Source: Paenibacillus sp. yr247 (GTDB lineage: Bacteria; Bacillota; Bacilli; Paenibacillales; NBRC-103111). Taken from it: DNA of 64,000 bases. The notes beneath the pieces are model-generated. The model was not told the DNA's origin and searched no databases. It saw only the letters and a program-made list of their open reading frames with translations. The stretch spans positions 146,812-210,811 of the forward strand of contig NZ_FNIF01000003.1 in NCBI RefSeq assembly GCF_900103825.1. The letters run 5' to 3'. Positions 37,770-46,487 of the stretch are shown piece by piece (position 1 is the stretch's first letter; every line of letters starts with the position of its first letter). Made by a program: the position numbers and the translations under genes.

Positions 37770-38655
37770 AACTAATCACATCCGATGGATTGACGGGGTG
37801 ACCATTCTTCGTAACAGCAACGTACAATGTTCCCTTCGTTGGATCCTTTTTAGAAGCTTTACCGATGGGTTCACCAACTTTCATCCAATCACCCACTTCT
37901 ACATCTGCCTTACTTAATCCGCCATACAAGGATTGAAGACCCCCTGGATGGCGAATCACTATCGTTAGGCCAGTTTCCTCAGCCACTCCGGAGAAAATAA
38001 CCTGACCTGTATCTAACGCATATACCGGTGCATACTCCACGGTATTTAACTTAACTCCCAAGTGGGAAGTTCCATCATAAGGCTGAATAATACTTCCTTT
38101 TGCAGGGGGAAACAAAGTACGCTTAGTGGTACTCACTTTTACAGCTTCATCCCCTTCTCGGTTAAAACTTGGAATGAACGAAGGCGATCCACCGAACTGA
38201 TCGGTATACCAAGCTGAAAGTGCTGAGAAATCGAATGACTGCGTAAGCGAGTTTGTGACGAGTTGCTTCCCTTTGTTAGCCCAAGGCTGATTAAGCTGGA
38301 ACATCCCATATAGAGCTGCAAACAAAACACAGCTAATAAACAGCTTGACCGTAATCTTGCGAGGCGAAGGAGGCGCGAACAGCCCTCTCTCTCCATCTAC
38401 CAAATGACCTCCCCCGTTTAATGCTTTATCCATCAATAATTTCTGCTGCCATGCGTACTCGGGATCCTCCATTCGCCGTTTCCAGTCGGAATCCACATAT
38501 AGAGGCAGTTCAGGATGTTGACGATTAGGCAATGCGTGATCCGTAAATCGAGAAGGTCTAGCCTGATTTCCACTCACGTTCGAAGTTTCTGACGTTTCGC
38601 GCAAATTGCGAAGTCGTTCTAACCGTCTCTGTTTCACTTTATCTCTGACTTCCAT
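37762..38655 (-). CDS. spoIVFA: SpoIVFA-like regulator with degenerate M23 domain
   Basis: Holds SpoIVFB inactive until SpoIVB signals. A basic, charged N-terminal half faces the cytoplasm, one membrane segment lies at about residues 108-126, and the C-terminal M23-like domain is catalytically dead: the HxxxD motif reads HLGVKLN and the usual HxH reads YGGLS. 297 residues from ATG 38655, set by TAGGAGG; the frame is open 21 codons further through a hairpin element. Confidence 0.88.
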   Translation of the reverse strand: MEVRDKVKQRRLERLRNLRETSETSNVSGNQARPSRFTDHALPNRQHPELPLYVDSDWKRRMEDPEYAWQQKLLMDKALNGGGHLVDGERGLFAPPSPRKITVKLFISCVLFAALYGMFQLNQPWANKGKQLVTNSLTQSFDFSALSAWYTDQFGGSPSFIPSFNREGDEAVKVSTTKRTLFPPAKGSIIQPYDGTSHLGVKLNTVEYAPVYALDTGQVIFSGVAEETGLTIVIRHPGGLQSLYGGLSKADVEVGDWMKVGEPIGKASKKDPTKGTLYVAVTKNGHPVNPSDVISFD

Positions 38656-38672
38656 GGAAGCCCCTCCTAAAC

Positions 38673-38706
38673 GTTTTCCTTCAGGAAAACTTTCTTCATT
38701 AGCGTT
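38673..38706 (-). repeat. SD-proximal hairpin element (spoIVFA leader)
   Basis: Hairpin GTTTTCC-TGAA-GGAAAAC (38673-38690) close to AGGAGG, with AACGCTAATGAAG, a diverged form of the upstream motif. Arms differ from other loci by paired changes. Confidence 0.75.
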
Positions 38707-38800
38707 ACTTGCTACCATATACTCGCATTAGTATTAGTACAGCCTATGAGAAGAAGGACAAGATTATGTAATCAATAACGTTGATTCCTATCCCACAAGA

Positions 38801-38830
38801 AAAAAGCCCATTGACCAATGGTCAAGGGCT
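38801..38830 (-). terminator. Rho-independent terminator after rodA
   Basis: AGCCCTTGACCA pairs with TGGTCAATGGGCT with one or two mismatches, followed by six U in the minus-strand RNA. Confidence 0.88.
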
Positions 38831-38847
38831 CCGGCATTCCATATCCT

Positions 38848-39996
38848 TTAAAACAATTCAGGTTCTCGTTCCTGGTGGAGCTTTACGCTCATGACTAAAC
38901 CTAGTGAAAGCATGTTGATCAACAGGGACGTTCCCCCGTAACTGACGAAAGGAAGTGTGATTCCCGTTAGAGGCATAATGCCAATCATCATGCCTACATT
39001 TTCAAAAATTTGAAAGACGAACATAGAAACAACACCAACTACGATATATGCTCCGCCAAGTTGAGTGCTTTGAATCGAGATGAGAATCATGCGATAAATG
39101 AGCAAGAAATAGATGAGAAGCAGGACAGCAGATCCTCGGAAACCGAATTCTTCCCCTACCACGACAAAGATGGAATCGGAATAAGCAAAGGGAATGAAGT
39201 TACTGTGAACTGAAGTTCCCTTCAGGAAGCCTTCGCCTTCCAAACCACCTGAACCAATCGCCCTCACTGCGTTCCGAACCTGATAATTATCATCAGCGGA
39301 TACCTCTTGCGGATAGAGAAATGTATCTATACGGTCCATCCAATGGCTGAAGCCGTATCCCTTGAGCATATCAAACAAGGACTGGTGAAAAGTCTTGTAT
39401 AAGGTCAAAAGCAGGAATCCGGCCCCAACCAATACGACAATACTCAGCAGAACATGCGAATATTTAATATTACCAATCCAGAGCATACCCAGCAAAATAA
39501 TAATAAAGATGATGGCATTCCCTAGATCAGGCTGGATGAGGACTAGGACAAAGGGTAATAAAACAGCCGCACCCACGGATATAATGTCACTTTTTATTTG
39601 TAGCAAATCCCCTCCGCGCCTTGCCAGGAGAGCCGTAATGCAAATGATAAGAATTAACTTAACCAACTCCGCCGGTTGAAAGGTTAAGCCACCCGGAAGC
39701 TCAAACCAGCCGCGTGCTCCGTGAATTTTTTTACCAAAAAAATAAACCGCAACCAAGGAAACAATTCCAATTCCGTACAAATAGGGAGCAATTCGAATGA
39801 GTACTCGATAATCAAATAAGCTGCATGCCAGGAAAGCAATTAAACCGACTGCGTATAAGATTAGTATTTTGGTAACGCTAATGGTAATCGTTGGATGATC
39901 CACAGATGCGCTGTACACCATCATCGTACTTATGACCATGAAGGCAAACAAAATGACAACAATGGGAAAATCTATGTTTTTCAGTTTGGCGAGCAC
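38848..39996 (-). CDS. rodA: SEDS peptidoglycan polymerase (RodA/FtsW/SpoVE family)
   Basis: Lipid II polymerase of the elongation machinery. The 382 residues form about ten membrane helices with family motifs GARGWFELPGGLTFQPAE, LVLIQPDLGNA and the C-terminal PFVSYGGTSL. Being next to minD, minC and mreDCB supports RodA rather than FtsW or SpoVE. The start is GTG at 39996 with AGGATG upstream. In B. subtilis rodA is elsewhere. Confidence 0.92.
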   Translation of the reverse strand: MLAKLKNIDFPIVVILFAFMVISTMMVYSASVDHPTITISVTKILILYAVGLIAFLACSLFDYRVLIRIAPYLYGIGIVSLVAVYFFGKKIHGARGWFELPGGLTFQPAELVKLILIICITALLARRGGDLLQIKSDIISVGAAVLLPFVLVLIQPDLGNAIIFIIILLGMLWIGNIKYSHVLLSIVVLVGAGFLLLTLYKTFHQSLFDMLKGYGFSHWMDRIDTFLYPQEVSADDNYQVRNAVRAIGSGGLEGEGFLKGTSVHSNFIPFAYSDSIFVVVGEEFGFRGSAVLLLIYFLLIYRMILISIQSTQLGGAYIVVGVVSMFVFQIFENVGMMIGIMPLTGITLPFVSYGGTSLLINMLSLGLVMSVKLHQEREPELF

Positions 39997-40003
39997 AGAA
40001 CAA

Positions 40004-40798
40004 TCATCCTATTCCGATAAACTTTTTCATACGTTTGACCCAACCAGTTTTGTCTTCCAATTGCATGAGCGGCACCGTATCTCCCAAAATTCGGCGAGCG
40101 ATGTTACGGTAAGCAATAGCCGCGCGCGACGACGGATTCATTACGGTGGGTTCGCCTAAATTGGCTGCTTTAATGACATGCTCATCATCAGGAACAATAC
40201 CTAGCAGATCTATAGCGAGAACGGAGCATATTTCATCAATATCCAGCATCTCGCCTTTCTTCATCATCTGTGGACGAATGCGGTTAATGACCAACTTTGG
40301 AGAGGAGATTTTCTCATTCTCCAGCAGTCCAATTATGCGGTCAGCATCACGAACAGCTGCATTTTCCGGAGTGGTAACGACAATCGCTTTGTCAGCGCCG
40401 GCAACAGCATTTTTGAACCCTTGTTCAATGCCGGCCGGACAATCAATAATCACGAATTCGAAATCTTTTTTGAGCTCCAGAATAATATCCCTTACTTGCT
40501 CTGGCGATACCGCATGCTTGTCCTTCGTTTGAGCAGCTGGCAAAAGATACAGCTCATCAAAGCGCTTATCTTTAATTAAGGCTTGCGGCAAACGGCAGCG
40601 TCCTTCGGCAACGTCCACAAGATCGTAAATAATGCGATTTTCCAACCCCATGACCACATCAAGATTACGCAATCCAATGTCGGTATCTACCATGCAAACT
40701 TTTTTACCTAAAAGCGCCAATGCTGTTCCAAGATTCGCGGAAGTCGTTGTTTTACCAACGCCGCCCTTTCCTGAAGTGACAACGATTGCCTCTCCCAT
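40004..40798 (-). CDS. minD: Septum site-determining ATPase MinD
   Basis: Deviant Walker ATPase that recruits MinC to the membrane to block polar division. P-loop GKGGVGKTT at residues 10-18, DTDIGLRNLD switch region, and the C-terminal amphipathic membrane-targeting helix GWVKRMKKFIG. 264 residues. It follows minC by 37 bp. Confidence 0.97.
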   Translation of the reverse strand: MGEAIVVTSGKGGVGKTTTSANLGTALALLGKKVCMVDTDIGLRNLDVVMGLENRIIYDLVDVAEGRCRLPQALIKDKRFDELYLLPAAQTKDKHAVSPEQVRDIILELKKDFEFVIIDCPAGIEQGFKNAVAGADKAIVVTTPENAAVRDADRIIGLLENEKISSPKLVINRIRPQMMKKGEMLDIDEICSVLAIDLLGIVPDDEHVIKAANLGEPTVMNPSSRAAIAYRNIARRILGDTVPLMQLEDKTGWVKRMKKFIGIG

Positions 40799-40835
40799 AT
40801 TTCCTCACCCCACACGCAATTTTTCCATAAACAAA

Positions 40836-41498
40836 CTATAATTTCACATTGGATTCCGGCCAAATGCGATGAAGCTGATGAAGCTTGTCGATTTCCATTT
40901 TGCCTTCTTTCACATAAGCAAATTCCATGAAAGCCTCTTCGATCCCCCATTCATCAGGAGAACGGCTAATGATTCCTGCGATCCGTAATTGCGTAGGACG
41001 CATATGAGATGCAGCAATGATCGCTTTATCATCGCCATCGACCCCCGCATGTGCCATTCCGCGAAGAGAGCCCATAATATAAATGTTCCCGGTAGATGTA
41101 ATGGTTCCGCCAGGATTAACATCGCCTAAATATAGTAAATCACCCTCATTGTGGAGGGTTTGTCCCGAACGAATCATCCCTTTGAGCGTTGTCATTGATA
41201 CAGCAGGCTCTTCAGCAGCAGCATCCTTACGCGGCTCACTTTCGATCGATTGGATAAGCAGGTTGCCTTTTTGCCTGATGACGGACCTTATTTCTTCTTT
41301 CTGTTCTTCGGTCGCATCTCGGCTGCCTAATTTAACGTGTACATGAATAATCGGGCCGGTCAATATTTGTTGATGCGTTTTCTCAAGCTTGTGCTGCAGC
41401 TCTTGCAGCAAATCTTGCCATTCGCATGCGTCATTTAGTAAAAAAACAAGGCCATCCTTGATCCCTTTTATCATCACATGGTGCTTAGCAACAGACAT
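40836..41498 (-). CDS. minC: Septum site-determining protein MinC
   Basis: FtsZ polymerisation inhibitor. An N-terminal FtsZ-binding domain (MSVAKHHVMIKGIKDG) is followed by a linker and the C-terminal beta-helix with DGDDKAIIAASHMRPTQLRIAGIISR that binds MinD. ATG at 41498 (220 residues) is preferred; the GGAGG is 13 bases off, somewhat long. The open frame runs ten codons further. Confidence 0.94.
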   Translation of the reverse strand: MSVAKHHVMIKGIKDGLVFLLNDACEWQDLLQELQHKLEKTHQQILTGPIIHVHVKLGSRDATEEQKEEIRSVIRQKGNLLIQSIESEPRKDAAAEEPAVSMTTLKGMIRSGQTLHNEGDLLYLGDVNPGGTITSTGNIYIMGSLRGMAHAGVDGDDKAIIAASHMRPTQLRIAGIISRSPDEWGIEEAFMEFAYVKEGKMEIDKLHQLHRIWPESNVKL

Positions 41499-41570
41499 AA
41501 TTTTATGACGACCTCCCAACCTATACATTTCGGTTCATGTCCTATGTTCTCCTGCTACCAGCCTGGAAAA

Positions 41571-42098
41571 TTAATCTTCGTTTCCGGACGGCGCAATCCG
41601 CTTTCCTTCAAGCAGTTTGCGAATTGGAACGTAGCAAATCAAGGCGAAAAGCAGATTAAATAGAACACTCGGAAGCATGTAATGGGTGAGAGCAAATTTA
41701 AGATCAATGTCAATGAGCTTGAATAACCGATTAATGCCATAATTGATAAACTCAAACAAGAGCAAGCCGATTCCTGTAATAAGCAGATTATAAAATATCA
41801 AATTAGGCTGTCTTCGCTGCGCTAATCCGGCCAAATAGCCCGTGAGCCCCATACCGAAGGAATACACACCCAGCATCGAGCCATAGTAGTTGAAATCATG
41901 CAAAAGCCCGAATAGGAGCCCATAAATTAATGCGGAATGACGATGATGAAAAAGTCCAATAAATAGAATGAATACCAGTGTAAAATGGGGGGTAACAATG
42001 ACACTAGATTGCCAAGCTGATGGGATTAACCATACAACCAGGGTACCTTGCAGGATAAACAATCCAAGCAGAATGAGCCACAGCAAATGTCGAATCAA
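41571..42098 (-). CDS. mreD: Rod shape-determining protein MreD
   Basis: Integral membrane component of the elongasome; 175 residues with five or six hydrophobic segments. Identified by fold type and by the mreB-mreC-mreD-minC-minD order of Bacillota. The start is TTG at 42098 behind GAGGTGAG that overlaps the mreC end. Confidence 0.92.
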   Translation of the reverse strand: MIRHLLWLILLGLFILQGTLVVWLIPSAWQSSVIVTPHFTLVFILFIGLFHHRHSALIYGLLFGLLHDFNYYGSMLGVYSFGMGLTGYLAGLAQRRQPNLIFYNLLITGIGLLLFEFINYGINRLFKLIDIDLKFALTHYMLPSVLFNLLFALICYVPIRKLLEGKRIAPSGNED

Positions 42099-42112
42099 TT
42101 TAACGGCTCACC

Positions 42113-42976
42113 TCATTTCACTTCCGGGACTTCGACCACAAACACTTCACGAATATGGTTAAACGAAGCTTTAGGCTTCACCATAATCTTGTATGTGATA
42201 CCGAATTCACCTGGACCTATCGAAGAGATTGTCCCTACCTCAATGCCCTTAGGGAACACTTGCCCTAAACCTGATGTAATGATCGTCTCCCCAACTTTCA
42301 TATCGTCAGCATGTTCGACCTTGTTCATCACAAGTTCGCCGGTTTTGGAGTCATAGGACTCAATCATCCCGAAAGGTTGATTCGCATTCCCCTTCACCGT
42401 GACAGCAATTGCCTTAGAGTTATTGTCAGTATCATTCGTTTCCGTTAACAATTGAACATTAGAGTGAAAGCCGAATACCTTACTCACCCTACCAACCAAT
42501 CCATCTACGGTCATGACAGCCATATTCTCCTTGATGCCATCCTTATCGCCTAAGTTAATGGTTACCGTGCTATTGTATGGATCTGGATCTACCGTCACGA
42601 CCTCAGCAATACGATACGTATACACGTTAGCCTGGCGCTGTCGTTCTGTGAAGCCAAGCGCTTCCATCAACCGCTTGTTTTGCGACTCTAGCTCATTCAG
42701 ACGTTGTGTATCTCGTGCATACTGCGTAAGAGTAAGCTTTAGCGTCTTATTTTCTTCATAAATGACTCTTAGCTGCCGGATATCTTGGAAGAAACCCGCT
42801 ACCTGCGCAGCGGGCTTATAGAAGAGTCCTTGCGTCCATGAAACCGAGTCTTTGACAAACTTTTCCGGCCACGTCATCGGTGCCCGGTTCCCCAGTGTCA
42901 ATCCCATCAATATAAAGAAGCAGACTAGACCGAACATGAGGAAAATCAGCCTCTTGTTTCCCATAAATTTAAACAA
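42113..42976 (-). CDS. mreC: Rod shape-determining protein MreC
   Basis: Bitopic scaffold of the elongasome: one N-terminal membrane helix (about 9-28), a coiled coil (about 60-100), then the beta-domain with DGLVGRVSKV and TSGLGQVFPKGIEVG blocks. TTG at 42976 (287 residues) has AAGG at six bases; a GTG three codons earlier abuts it, and an ATG four codons later is too far. Confidence 0.94.
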   Translation of the reverse strand: MFKFMGNKRLIFLMFGLVCFFILMGLTLGNRAPMTWPEKFVKDSVSWTQGLFYKPAAQVAGFFQDIRQLRVIYEENKTLKLTLTQYARDTQRLNELESQNKRLMEALGFTERQRQANVYTYRIAEVVTVDPDPYNSTVTINLGDKDGIKENMAVMTVDGLVGRVSKVFGFHSNVQLLTETNDTDNNSKAIAVTVKGNANQPFGMIESYDSKTGELVMNKVEHADDMKVGETIITSGLGQVFPKGIEVGTISSIGPGEFGITYKIMVKPKASFNHIREVFVVEVPEVK

Positions 42977-42998
42977 AATGAGCACCTTCTAACGAATA

Positions 42999-44033
42999 TT
43001 AACGCTTATATCTCGAACTTGATCCTGACTTATTCTTGAACAAATGAATATTTTCTAATGCGCGACCTGTTCCAATCGCTACACAATCTAGTGGATTCTC
43101 TGCGACGAGCACAGGCATTCCGGTTTCTTTGGCGAGCAAGCGATCCAGATTGCGAAGTAAAGCGCCACCACCCGTCAATACAATCCCGCGATCCATAACA
43201 TCCGCTGACAGCTCAGGCGGACATTTCTCGAGAGTGACTTTCACAGCCTCAACGATCGCATTCACCGTGTCCGTGAGTGAATCTGTAATTTCATCCGAAG
43301 TAACGCTTAACGTTTTTGGCAATCCGGAAACAAGATCACGTCCACGAATTTCAAGAGACTCTGGCTTGTCCATCGGAAGTGCCGACCCGATCTCCATCTT
43401 AAGCGTTTCGGATGTGCGTTCCCCGATCATCAAATTGTAAGTACGTTTAATGTATTGAATGATAGCTTCGTCCATTTCATCACCTGCGATGCGAATGGAG
43501 CGGCTCGTTACAATGCCTCCCAGAGAGATTACAGCCACCTCTGTTGTTCCGCCTCCAATATCGACAACCATACTGCCGGTTGGTTCCCATACAGGCAGAT
43601 CTGCACCAATCGCTGCCGCGAACGGTTCTTCAATCGTATAAGCTTCCCGCGCTCCAGCTTGTTTCGTCGCATCTTCAACGGCACGCTTCTCAACAGCAGT
43701 GATGCCTGAAGGCACACAAACCATGACGTTTGGATGACGCGGGAATAGCCAGCGCTGCTTCTGAGCTTGTCTCAAGAAGTAGCGAATCATTGTCGCAGTC
43801 GTCTCAAAATCGGCGATGACGCCATCTTTCATCGGGCGAATCGCACGAATATTGCCTGGCGTACGACCGATCATTTTTTTTGCTGCGTCCCCAACAGCCT
43901 CAATTGTTTTTGTATCCGTACGTAGAGCAACCACGGAAGGTTCCCTAACGATAATCCCTCTGCCTTTTACATAAACCAATGTATTCGCTGTACCTAGATC
44001 AATCCCTAAATCTTTTGTAAAGCCACCGAACAT
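42999..44033 (-). CDS. mreB: Rod shape-determining actin homologue MreB
   Basis: ATP-binding filament protein that guides lateral wall synthesis. Phosphate-1 motif [10 protein letters not shown], phosphate-2 [13 protein letters not shown] and the adenosine motif [13 protein letters not shown]. 344 residues with a short basic tail (SGSSSRYKR). A promoter lies just upstream, overlapping the end of radC. Confidence 0.97.
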   Translation of the reverse strand: MFGGFTKDLGIDLGTANTLVYVKGRGIIVREPSVVALRTDTKTIEAVGDAAKKMIGRTPGNIRAIRPMKDGVIADFETTATMIRYFLRQAQKQRWLFPRHPNVMVCVPSGITAVEKRAVEDATKQAGAREAYTIEEPFAAAIGADLPVWEPTGSMVVDIGGGTTEVAVISLGGIVTSRSIRIAGDEMDEAIIQYIKRTYNLMIGERTSETLKMEIGSALPMDKPESLEIRGRDLVSGLPKTLSVTSDEITDSLTDTVNAIVEAVKVTLEKCPPELSADVMDRGIVLTGGGALLRNLDRLLAKETGMPVLVAENPLDCVAIGTGRALENIHLFKNKSGSSSRYKR

Positions 44034-44062
44034 TGCAGTTGCTCCTTTCCTATTGCCTAACT

Positions 44063-44092
44063 ATTATATTACATAAAGCCTTGTTCCTTCAA
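44063..44092 (-). promoter_or_regulatory. mreBCD-minCD promoter
   Basis: Minus strand TTGAAG (44087-44092), 18-bp spacer, TATAAT (44063-44068). The -35 is inside the last codons of radC, allowing mre transcription independent of radC. Confidence 0.6.
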
Positions 44093-44758
44093 ACTTATGA
44101 ATCTCTGATCACCAATGATAACATGATCAAGCACTTCAATACCAATGATAGATCCTGCTTCAACCAGCCGATGTGTAAGCTGAATATCCTCCGGACTTGG
44201 TGTGGGATCACCGCTAGGATGATTATGTACACAGACAATCGAAGCACTGCTGCGTTTGATCGCGGCGCGAAACACTTCCCGAGGATGCACAATAGACGCA
44301 TTCAAGCTGCCCATCGATAACGTTTCTTGAGCAAGCAAATGATTCTTCGTATTCAGAAATAAACAAACGAAATGTTCTTTTTGCAAATAACGAAGATCCT
44401 CACTCATTAAATCGGCGATATCTTTGGGGGAACGAATCGTAACTCGATCAGCCAATGTACTCTTGGCTAGTCTACGACCGAGCTCAATACCAGCTAGAAT
44501 TTGCAGTGCCTTCGCATCGCCAATTCCTTTGATTTGCGTAAGCTGGTCTTTGCTCATATCTACTAGGCTTCGCAACCCGCCGCTCTCACTTAAAATACGA
44601 CCTGCTAGACGCACCACTGACTCCGACATCGTTCCCGTTCGTAATAAAATGGCCAGGAGCTCTGCATGGCTTAAAGCCCCAGCCCCATATTGGAGCATTC
44701 GCTCTCTAGGTCTTTCCTCAAGCGGTACTTCTCGAAGCATCAAGCCTGCGACTTCCAT
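44069..44758 (-). CDS. radC: RadC family JAB-domain protein
   Basis: Protein of 229 residues with helix-hairpin-helix motifs in the N-terminal half (IKGIGDAKALQILAGIELG) and a JAB1/MPN metalloprotease-like domain with the HNHPSGDPTPSPED metal site. The true biochemical role of RadC is unsettled. ATG with AGAGGGG upstream. It precedes mreB as in B. subtilis. Confidence 0.93.
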   Translation of the reverse strand: MEVAGLMLREVPLEERPRERMLQYGAGALSHAELLAILLRTGTMSESVVRLAGRILSESGGLRSLVDMSKDQLTQIKGIGDAKALQILAGIELGRRLAKSTLADRVTIRSPKDIADLMSEDLRYLQKEHFVCLFLNTKNHLLAQETLSMGSLNASIVHPREVFRAAIKRSSASIVCVHNHPSGDPTPSPEDIQLTHRLVEAGSIIGIEVLDHVIIGDQRFISLKEQGFM

Positions 44759-44835
44759 GAATTCCCCTCTTTCATTTTGTAGGTTGTGTTACTTATCCTC
44801 ATCCCATTCATACCGAAAAGTGCTCATAACACGAC

Positions 44836-44869
44836 ATAAAACCCCCGGATTTGTAAGATCCGAGGGCTT
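44836..44869 (-). terminator. Rho-independent terminator after the Rrf2 gene
   Basis: AGCCCTCGGAT pairs with ATCCGGGGGTT, seven-base loop, then UUAU in the minus-strand RNA. A strong stem with a short U tract. Confidence 0.75.
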
Positions 44870-45319
44870 CTAGGACAACTGCTCATTATTCGTCTGTGGA
44901 CATTCGAAAGCTTTGATACGTTTCAGCATACTGCCGATGGTATGCCCATCAAAGTACAATTCCATCTGCTTTTCTGCGTCTGCGAACACATTCCCCATCA
45001 ATTTATCCATTTTGGATGAAACCACGCAGGGCTTATTCTCATCACCAGAGCACCAGCTCGGTTTCAAGGAGCCTTGGCAAGTTAATCGGTAAATTTCACC
45101 GAGTGTCACTTCGTCCGGATTACGGCTAAGGATAAATCCGCCGCCAATTCCTTCTTTGGTGGAAACGTAACCAGCTTTTCGTAGAAAGCCCATAACTTTG
45201 CGTATACGAGCGGAATGTGTGGATACATTCACAGCAATTTCTTCGCTGGTTGCCATATGATCGGGCAAATGAGCCAGAAATACGAGACTGTGAACGGCTA
45301 TCGTAAATTCGCTGTTCAT
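44870..45319 (-). CDS. Rrf2-family transcriptional regulator
   Basis: 149 residues with the Rrf2 winged helix (SEFTIAVHSLVFLAHL; SARIRKVMGFLRKAGYVSTKEGIGGGF) and cysteines at about 81, 90 and 98 (C-x8-C-x7-C). Three cysteines in that region are Fe-S ligands in IscR and NsrR, so redox or NO sensing is possible but unproven. ATG at 45319 has GGGGGT upstream. A palindrome in its own promoter suggests autorepression. No target operon adjoins. Confidence 0.88.
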   Translation of the reverse strand: MNSEFTIAVHSLVFLAHLPDHMATSEEIAVNVSTHSARIRKVMGFLRKAGYVSTKEGIGGGFILSRNPDEVTLGEIYRLTCQGSLKPSWCSGDENKPCVVSSKMDKLMGNVFADAEKQMELYFDGHTIGSMLKRIKAFECPQTNNEQLS

Positions 45320-45363
45320 GGCCAATACCCCCTGAAGAATGCGAAGTCATGTCGCTTACTGTC

Positions 45364-45392
45364 ATTGTAACCGTTACAGATTGGACAGTCAA
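45364..45392 (-). promoter_or_regulatory. Rrf2-gene promoter with embedded palindrome
   Basis: Minus strand TTGACT (45387-45392), 17-bp spacer, TACAAT (45364-45369). The perfect palindrome TGTAAC-G-GTTACA (45366-45378) covers the spacer end and the -10, an ideal autorepression operator. Confidence 0.75.
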
Positions 45393-45438
45393 TGTATAAA
45401 CCCTATTTTGGACAACTACACCGTTGATATTTTGACGA

Positions 45439-46047
45439 TTATAGAACTTGAATTTCAAAACTAAGCAGCAGATCACTGAGCAAAGAAAGCGGTAATCCAA
45501 CAACCGTAAAGTAATCACCTTCAATAAATTCCACGATCGTTGCCCCAATCCCTTGAATCGCATAAGAGCCAGCTTTATCCTTGGGTTCTCCTGTGGCGAT
45601 ATAACGCAGTATTTGGGCGTCAGACATTGATTTCATCTTCACATGGGTCACACGGTACGAGACAGCTTGCTTCCCCGTTGCCGCATCTATACAAGCAACT
45701 CCACTGTAAACCTGATGCGTGCCGCCTTGCAGTGCTTTAAGCATTCGGAGGGAATCCTGTTCGTCCACCGGTTTACCTAAAACTTCATCCTGATAGACAA
45801 CAACTGTGTCGGATCCGACAATGATTCCGTGTTTTTCATCAGCTTCTAGCATTTCTCTTACAGTTGACGCTTTGCGCAAAGATAGTACTTCTACGAGCTC
45901 AGCGGGAGTAATTTTTCCTTCTACGGTCTCATCTGCATCGCTCACTCGAATGATATAGGGTAGTCCAAGTGCTTGAATAAGTTCCTGTCTCCTCGGCGAT
46001 GACGAAGCAAGAATAAGTCTTTGGTTCTGAGAATGGGGATTGCTCAA
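45439..46047 (-). CDS. maf: Maf family nucleotide pyrophosphatase
   Basis: House-cleaning nucleoside triphosphate pyrophosphatase; related B. subtilis Maf affects septum formation. LASSSPRRQELI at the N-terminus, the GSDTVVVYQDEVLGKP region and the KDKAGSYAIQGIG block are diagnostic. 202 residues. The start is TTG at 46047 behind AGGAG. It lies between DUF4321 and the Rrf2 gene. Confidence 0.95.
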   Translation of the reverse strand: MSNPHSQNQRLILASSSPRRQELIQALGLPYIIRVSDADETVEGKITPAELVEVLSLRKASTVREMLEADEKHGIIVGSDTVVVYQDEVLGKPVDEQDSLRMLKALQGGTHQVYSGVACIDAATGKQAVSYRVTHVKMKSMSDAQILRYIATGEPKDKAGSYAIQGIGATIVEFIEGDYFTVVGLPLSLLSDLLLSFEIQVL

Positions 46048-46099
46048 AAGAAAACAACTCCTAGCTTATAGTAATGTCCATACAAGTTTTCAAATCCTG

Positions 46100-46342
46100 C
46101 TATAGCTTGCGATACAGGAGGTAGGCTCCCACTAATCCAAGAACACTGCACAAGTTTAGTTTCACCAGAAGATGCAACTCATATTTCACAACTTGCAAAT
46201 CTGCTTTGGGCTCCCAAGAAATTTGAGCCGATTTGGTCAAAAAAGCGAGAGCAGGGACTGGAGCCAGCAGTTGGCCAATAATAATCCCGGTAATTAAACC
46301 GACGATTAAAAATGCGATCAATGTGAAATTCCCTTTTTTCAT
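46100..46342 (-). CDS. DUF4321-type small membrane protein
   Basis: 80 residues with two hydrophobic segments (about 7-32 and 58-76) in the pattern of DUF4321 proteins often found beside maf. Function unknown. ATG at 46342 has AGAGAGG nine bases away; two upstream ATG codons abut or lack a binding site. Confidence 0.75.
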   Translation of the reverse strand: MKKGNFTLIAFLIVGLITGIIIGQLLAPVPALAFLTKSAQISWEPKADLQVVKYELHLLVKLNLCSVLGLVGAYLLYRKL

Positions 46343-46487
46343 GTCTGTCATCCTCTCTTCTATGTACAAGCCCTATTATACTGGCACACTCTAATTTTTT
46401 CCATGTAAAATGTGGTCGTTTGGTGATTCTTACCTGCTTACATACTAAGCCGATCCTAGTAAGATAGTTAGCGGAGGTACTTCAACT

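Noticed and set aside
37762..38655. Active M23 endopeptidase
   Set aside because: The zinc ligands are replaced; fits SpoIVFA, which is regulatory.
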